Source of the DNA: Prevotella sp.
Lineage (GTDB): Bacteria; Bacteroidota; Bacteroidia; Bacteroidales; Bacteroidaceae
NCBI GenBank assembly: GCA_003483565.1
Contig: DMYZ01000035.1
Span: 1-5,526 of the forward strand
Direction of reading: 5' to 3'
Length of the DNA: 5,526 bases
A model generated the notes under the pieces. That model was not told where the DNA came from. It made no database searches and saw only the letters and a list, made by a program, of their open reading frames with translations. Every line of letters begins with the position of its first letter. The first letter of the stretch is position 1. Positions 5,519-5,526 of this stretch are shown piece by piece. The position numbers and the translations under genes are program-made.

Positions 5519-5526
5519 AGTTTCTC
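5496..5526 (-). terminator. Intrinsic terminator of an upstream - strand gene outside the window
   Basis: On the - strand GAGAAACTT (5526-5518) and AAGTTTCTC (5513-5505) form a perfect 9-bp stem with a TTGG loop, followed directly by nine T residues (5504-5496). The arm may extend past the right edge. It separates the thiamine operon from whatever gene lies to the right. Confidence 0.85.

Overview
The window looks like a Bacteroides (or close Bacteroidales) chromosome. This rests on three things: the gene families present, promoter-like sites of the Bacteroides type (-33 TTTG, -7 TAnnTTTG) without clear Shine-Dalgarno sequences, and a TPP-riboswitch-led outer-membrane receptor / PnuT / thiamine pyrophosphokinase operon of the kind described in Bacteroides. 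No database search was possible, so family calls rest on motifs recognised by eye.

Layout, left to right. (1) 1-902, + strand: the C-terminal ~300 codons of a GH125 exo-alpha-1,6-mannosidase, cut by the left edge. (2) 936-980: a strong hairpin between convergent genes, with a T-rich tail on the + strand. (3) 1000-1317, - strand: an L-rhamnose mutarotase (RhaM) family protein. (4) 1318-1689: 372 AT-rich bases with no convincing protein gene. On the - strand they hold a Bacteroides-type promoter (1647-1678), several hairpins and a strong 15-bp hairpin with a GAGA loop (1419-1452). Together these look like an unannotated small RNA or processed 3' region of about 230 nt. (5) 1690-5275, - strand: a three-gene thiamine acquisition operon in the order TonB-dependent receptor, PnuT, thiamine pyrophosphokinase. 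(6) 5276-5495: its long leader, with a TPP aptamer at 5390-5470, two further hairpins and a promoter. (7) 5496-5526: the intrinsic terminator of a gene lying to the right of the window.

The thiamine genes form one pathway. The receptor brings thiamine across the outer membrane using TonB energy. PnuT lets it through the inner membrane. The kinase converts it to TPP, which traps it in the cell. TPP then binds the leader aptamer and lowers expression of all three genes. Nothing in the sequence ties the GH125 and RhaM genes to thiamine.

The best leads for something undescribed are the candidate small RNA between the kinase and rhaM, the alternative pairings in the leader that could connect the TPP aptamer to the start of the receptor gene, and the thiamine promoter whose -33 box overlaps the loop of the upstream terminator.
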